This document shows, piece after piece, positions 61,840-64,000 of a DNA stretch of 64,000 nucleotides (within the stretch, counting starts at the first letter, position 1; each line of letters starts with the position of its first letter). Below the pieces are notes generated by a model. The model was not told the DNA's origin. It did not search any database and worked only from the letters and a program-made list of their open reading frames with translations. The DNA comes from Dehalococcoidia bacterium (GTDB taxonomy: Bacteria > Chloroflexota > Dehalococcoidia > Lucifugimonadales > Australimonadaceae): NCBI GenBank assembly GCA_022820645.1, contig JAJEFD010000015.1, forward strand, positions 43,953 to 107,952, read 5' to 3'. Both the position numbers and the translations under genes were made by a program.

Positions 61840-61874
61840 GCCCCCGCTCGCCTTCGCGGTCCCGGAGCGGGGGC
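61840..61874 (-). terminator. hairpin downstream of the FN3 gene
   Basis: GCCCCCGCTC and GAGCGGGGGC pair around a 15-base loop, ten bases past the FN3 stop on the minus strand. Strong stem, no U-tract. Confidence 0.55.
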
Positions 61875-61883
61875 GCAATCGGG

Positions 61884-63998
61884 TTAGTCGGGCGCTGCGC
61901 CCCATGCGATTACCACGTCGTCGCCCCACCCATCCGCATCAGCCACCGCCACCGTGATGTAGTAGCGCTTGCCGCTCTGCAGCCCGGTCAAGTCCACCGA
62001 GCGAGGGTTGGAGCAGCTCACGAATGAACAAGAGCGGAGATACTTGCGCGGGAATATGTCGCGCGTTTGCCACGTGGCCCCGGGGGTTTTCTCAAGCCAA
62101 CGCACGCGGTATCCGTACACGTTGTCGGGCAGCGTCTCAGGCGCCTCCCACGATACGCGCAGCTTGCCGGCGCCGATGTGGTCGATCCGCTCGTCTGTGA
62201 TAGCGCCGGACCTGCCCCCGCCCACGGTTGTGGACACCACCTCGCTGGGGCCGTCCACGTTGCGCTGTGACGCTCCTGAGCCGACCACCGTGCGAACTCT
62301 GATTCGCACCTCATACTCGCCGCTGGCCGATTCGGCCTGGCACGCAGCCAGTGCCGTTTCATCCAATTCGCTGTGGCAGTTGTTCAGCTCGTCCTTGCTC
62401 AGCTCATAGTCAATCCAGTCGGACATTCCATGCCTGGCGTCGGCCTTGTTCTTGTCGACGACGGTCGTGACCCAGTCCCCGTCCGCCTTCCTGGTCTCAA
62501 TCAGGTATGACTCGAACTGACCTTCGGGTCTTTCCACCTTTTGCCAGCGCACGTACATGGTGTCGTCAGATCCCGACACGAAGTATTGTGGCGGGACTTG
62601 TCCGAATCTCAGCGCATTCTTGGTAGGGGCACCACCGTCCGGGAATTCAAAGATGACTACAGAGAGTGTGCCTGAACTACTGCCTGCCGTGAGCGTTCCG
62701 TGAAAAGTGTACGTTCCACCGGCAGCAGGTATAGTCTCGGAACTACTTGTGAGTGTCCTTGGTGGACAGAAGAACTCGCCGCCATTGATGGAACAGAGGC
62801 CGGATGCTGCGTTGTGGTTTGAATCGGTCTGCGCAAAAAAGCGACCGATGTTCGGGTTATAGCTTGGCGTATGGTCAATCCACCAGGCCTTGACCGCCTC
62901 GTGTCTCACCACGACGGGTTTGGTATACGTTGATGCGACAGTCGTTTTGACCGTGCTGTCGTTGTTGTCGGTCAGTTCGGTGAGCACCCTGACCCGGTAT
63001 GCCGTGTCCTTGGCCAGACCGGCCACACCGTGGTTCACCGCGGCTACCGTCTCGTCTGCGGGCGTGCTCGGATCATCCGGCACGGCGACCACCACCCTCT
63101 GCGGGGCCAGCCTGTTAAAGTCGGCAGGCAAGAGCTCGGTCGACGGAGAGAGTCGAACGAATGGCGCGCGTGTGTCATTTACTAACTCTCTGCGCGCTCG
63201 CGTCCATGCGGACGTTGGCGAGGCCGACGCCAGCTGGTATTCGACGTAGAACCCGCTCACCGTCTTGCCGGTCGGGACCCCCAGGGGGTCATCCCACCAG
63301 ACAATCAGGCCATGCTCCATGGGGTGTATCTCGGCGCGTACGTTCTGCGGACGCGCAAGCCTGGAGGTAAACGTTTCCGAGGCGTCCTGCCGCACCAGGA
63401 GCTCTGCGCTGTCGCTGTTGTGGATGACGCCGTGTTCATCTTTCGTCTGCACGCGGAACTCGTACGTCACCGGGTCCAGGTCGCCGTACTTGAAGGCGCG
63501 GCGATTTACCGAGAAATAGTCCGACGTATCCCAGGCGGTGCGGGCCGGCTTCTTGTGCTGGACACGGAACGAGGTGTCGCAGGCGTTGCTTGCGCTTGTC
63601 CAGCTGCCCGAAACGCCATTGTCGAAGTCGGAGACGACCGTCAGTTGAATCGCGCAAAAGGCGGGAACGTGGTGATGGAGGGTCCTGGGACGCGCCTCAT
63701 ATTGCGCGTACACCGTGACCTCGTAGTCGGCGAGGCCGAGGTCCTGGACCGTCACCGTCGTGTCGGTCGGCAGCGCCGTGAGGTGCGAGGAAGCTGAGAG
63801 ACCGTCCCCGCTCCATTCCACCGTCACGAGGAATCCGGTCAGGTCGCATTGGCCGACGGCATCCGGTGTCGTCCAGGAGACCACGATGCCGCTGTCGCCG
63901 CGAATCGCCACCACGTTCTCGGGCGGCGCGTCGCCGCATGCCGGCGCCGAGGGCGCCAGCCGCCAGTCCACCTTGTGGCCGGCGTCGTGGCCCCTTCC
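61884..63998 (-). CDS. fibronectin type III repeat protein (5' partial)
   Basis: At least 704 residues; the frame is open to the window edge, so the start lies beyond. Several FN3-like domains: 'VVSWTTPDAVGQCDLTGFLV', 'GLIVWWDDPLGV', 'MYVRWQKVERPEGQFESYLI', 'KLRVSWEAPETLPDNVYGYR', each with the Trp and Tyr-x-V/I core positions of the fold. A non-FN3 stretch around 'WWIDHTPSYNPNIGRFF' may be a separate beta domain. No transmembrane or anchor segment is seen in the part present. Likely surface-exposed or secreted adhesin-like protein. Probably chromosomal or outside the transfer module. Confidence 0.85.
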   Translation of the reverse strand, partial: GRGHDAGHKVDWRLAPSAPACGDAPPENVVAIRGDSGIVVSWTTPDAVGQCDLTGFLVTVEWSGDGLSASSHLTALPTDTTVTVQDLGLADYEVTVYAQYEARPRTLHHHVPAFCAIQLTVVSDFDNGVSGSWTSASNACDTSFRVQHKKPARTAWDTSDYFSVNRRAFKYGDLDPVTYEFRVQTKDEHGVIHNSDSAELLVRQDASETFTSRLARPQNVRAEIHPMEHGLIVWWDDPLGVPTGKTVSGFYVEYQLASASPTSAWTRARRELVNDTRAPFVRLSPSTELLPADFNRLAPQRVVVAVPDDPSTPADETVAAVNHGVAGLAKDTAYRVRVLTELTDNNDSTVKTTVASTYTKPVVVRHEAVKAWWIDHTPSYNPNIGRFFAQTDSNHNAASGLCSINGGEFFCPPRTLTSSSETIPAAGGTYTFHGTLTAGSSSGTLSVVIFEFPDGGAPTKNALRFGQVPPQYFVSGSDDTMYVRWQKVERPEGQFESYLIETRKADGDWVTTVVDKNKADARHGMSDWIDYELSKDELNNCHSELDETALAACQAESASGEYEVRIRVRTVVGSGASQRNVDGPSEVVSTTVGGGRSGAITDERIDHIGAGKLRVSWEAPETLPDNVYGYRVRWLEKTPGATWQTRDIFPRKYLRSCSFVSCSNPRSVDLTGLQSGKRYYITVAVADADGWGDDVVIAWGAAPD

Positions 63999-64000
63999 GG

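Larger units (their letters stand above)
61472..61883. other. intergenic region with regulatory elements
   Basis: About 410 bases without a credible gene between the regulator operon and the fibronectin-type-III gene. It holds the LexA-type operator, the putative regulator promoter and a terminator hairpin, annotated separately. Confidence 0.5.

Overview
The window is high-GC, gene-dense bacterial chromosome. I infer a member of the Chloroflexota, probably Dehalococcoidia/SAR202-like. The basis is a DUF2298 protein beside an Agl23-type GT-C protein, a DUF5671-like membrane protein, two MFS carriers, a Rieske oxygenase, short operons with ATGA/GTGA overlaps, and a T4SS of the kind carried by Chloroflexota elements. 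Phylum assignment is inference; no rRNA is present.

Layout. (1) 1-8415 (+): four coupled genes for membrane glycan or lipid-linked sugar work: DUF2298 protein (5' end outside the window, with a beta-propeller-like FG-GAP block inserted), Agl23-like GT-C protein, LPG-synthase/flippase-like protein and a FAD oxidoreductase. (2) 8423-24746: housekeeping genes (ligA, pth, CCA-adding enzyme, DinG-like helicase, Ogg-like glycosylase, SDR) mixed with lipoproteins, a DUF5671-like membrane protein and a TenA/PqqC-fold enzyme. Three families of dispersed palindromic repeats lie between genes, one of them inside the helicase gene. (3) 25101-32507 (-): a catabolic run of MFS carrier, zinc-less alcohol/quinone dehydrogenase, dienelactone hydrolase, RidA, PEP-carboxykinase-like P-loop protein and Rieske oxygenase. 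Then tRNA-Pro(CGG). (4) 32768-42085: sugar nucleotidyltransferase, two GT2 enzymes, UvrD/PcrA, IscA-type carrier with YgfZ-like protein, and a fatty-acid cluster (two MaoC/hotdog proteins, plsX, fabG, PIG-L deacetylase) ending at tRNA-Lys(CTT).

(5) 42279 to at least 61471: an accessory island beginning at the 3' end of tRNA-Lys. It carries small orphan genes, a NYN-domain protein and a compact, visibly AT-richer ubiquitin-like module (44868-47093). The module has its own promoter, a one-domain multiubiquitin-type modifier, an E2-fold protein and a fused JAB protease/E1 enzyme, coupled head to tail. The module lies just upstream of a 5'-truncated T4SS operon: TrbL/VirB6-like, a frameshifted pilin, PrgI fused to a secreted domain, a second pilin, VirB4, a VirD4-like coupling protein and a replication-relaxation protein. 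The operon is followed by four 12-bp iterons. An opposing run then holds an AbiEi/AbiEii-like pair, a HicB antitoxin, a DUF2283-like protein and three HTH regulators behind a LexA-type operator. No integrase is visible, so this looks like a decayed or incompletely captured integrative conjugative element.

(6) 61884 to the end (-): a fibronectin-type-III surface protein, 5' end outside the window.

The ubiquitin-like module is the most interesting system: the modifier lacks a C-terminal glycine and the E2-fold protein lacks a catalytic cysteine.
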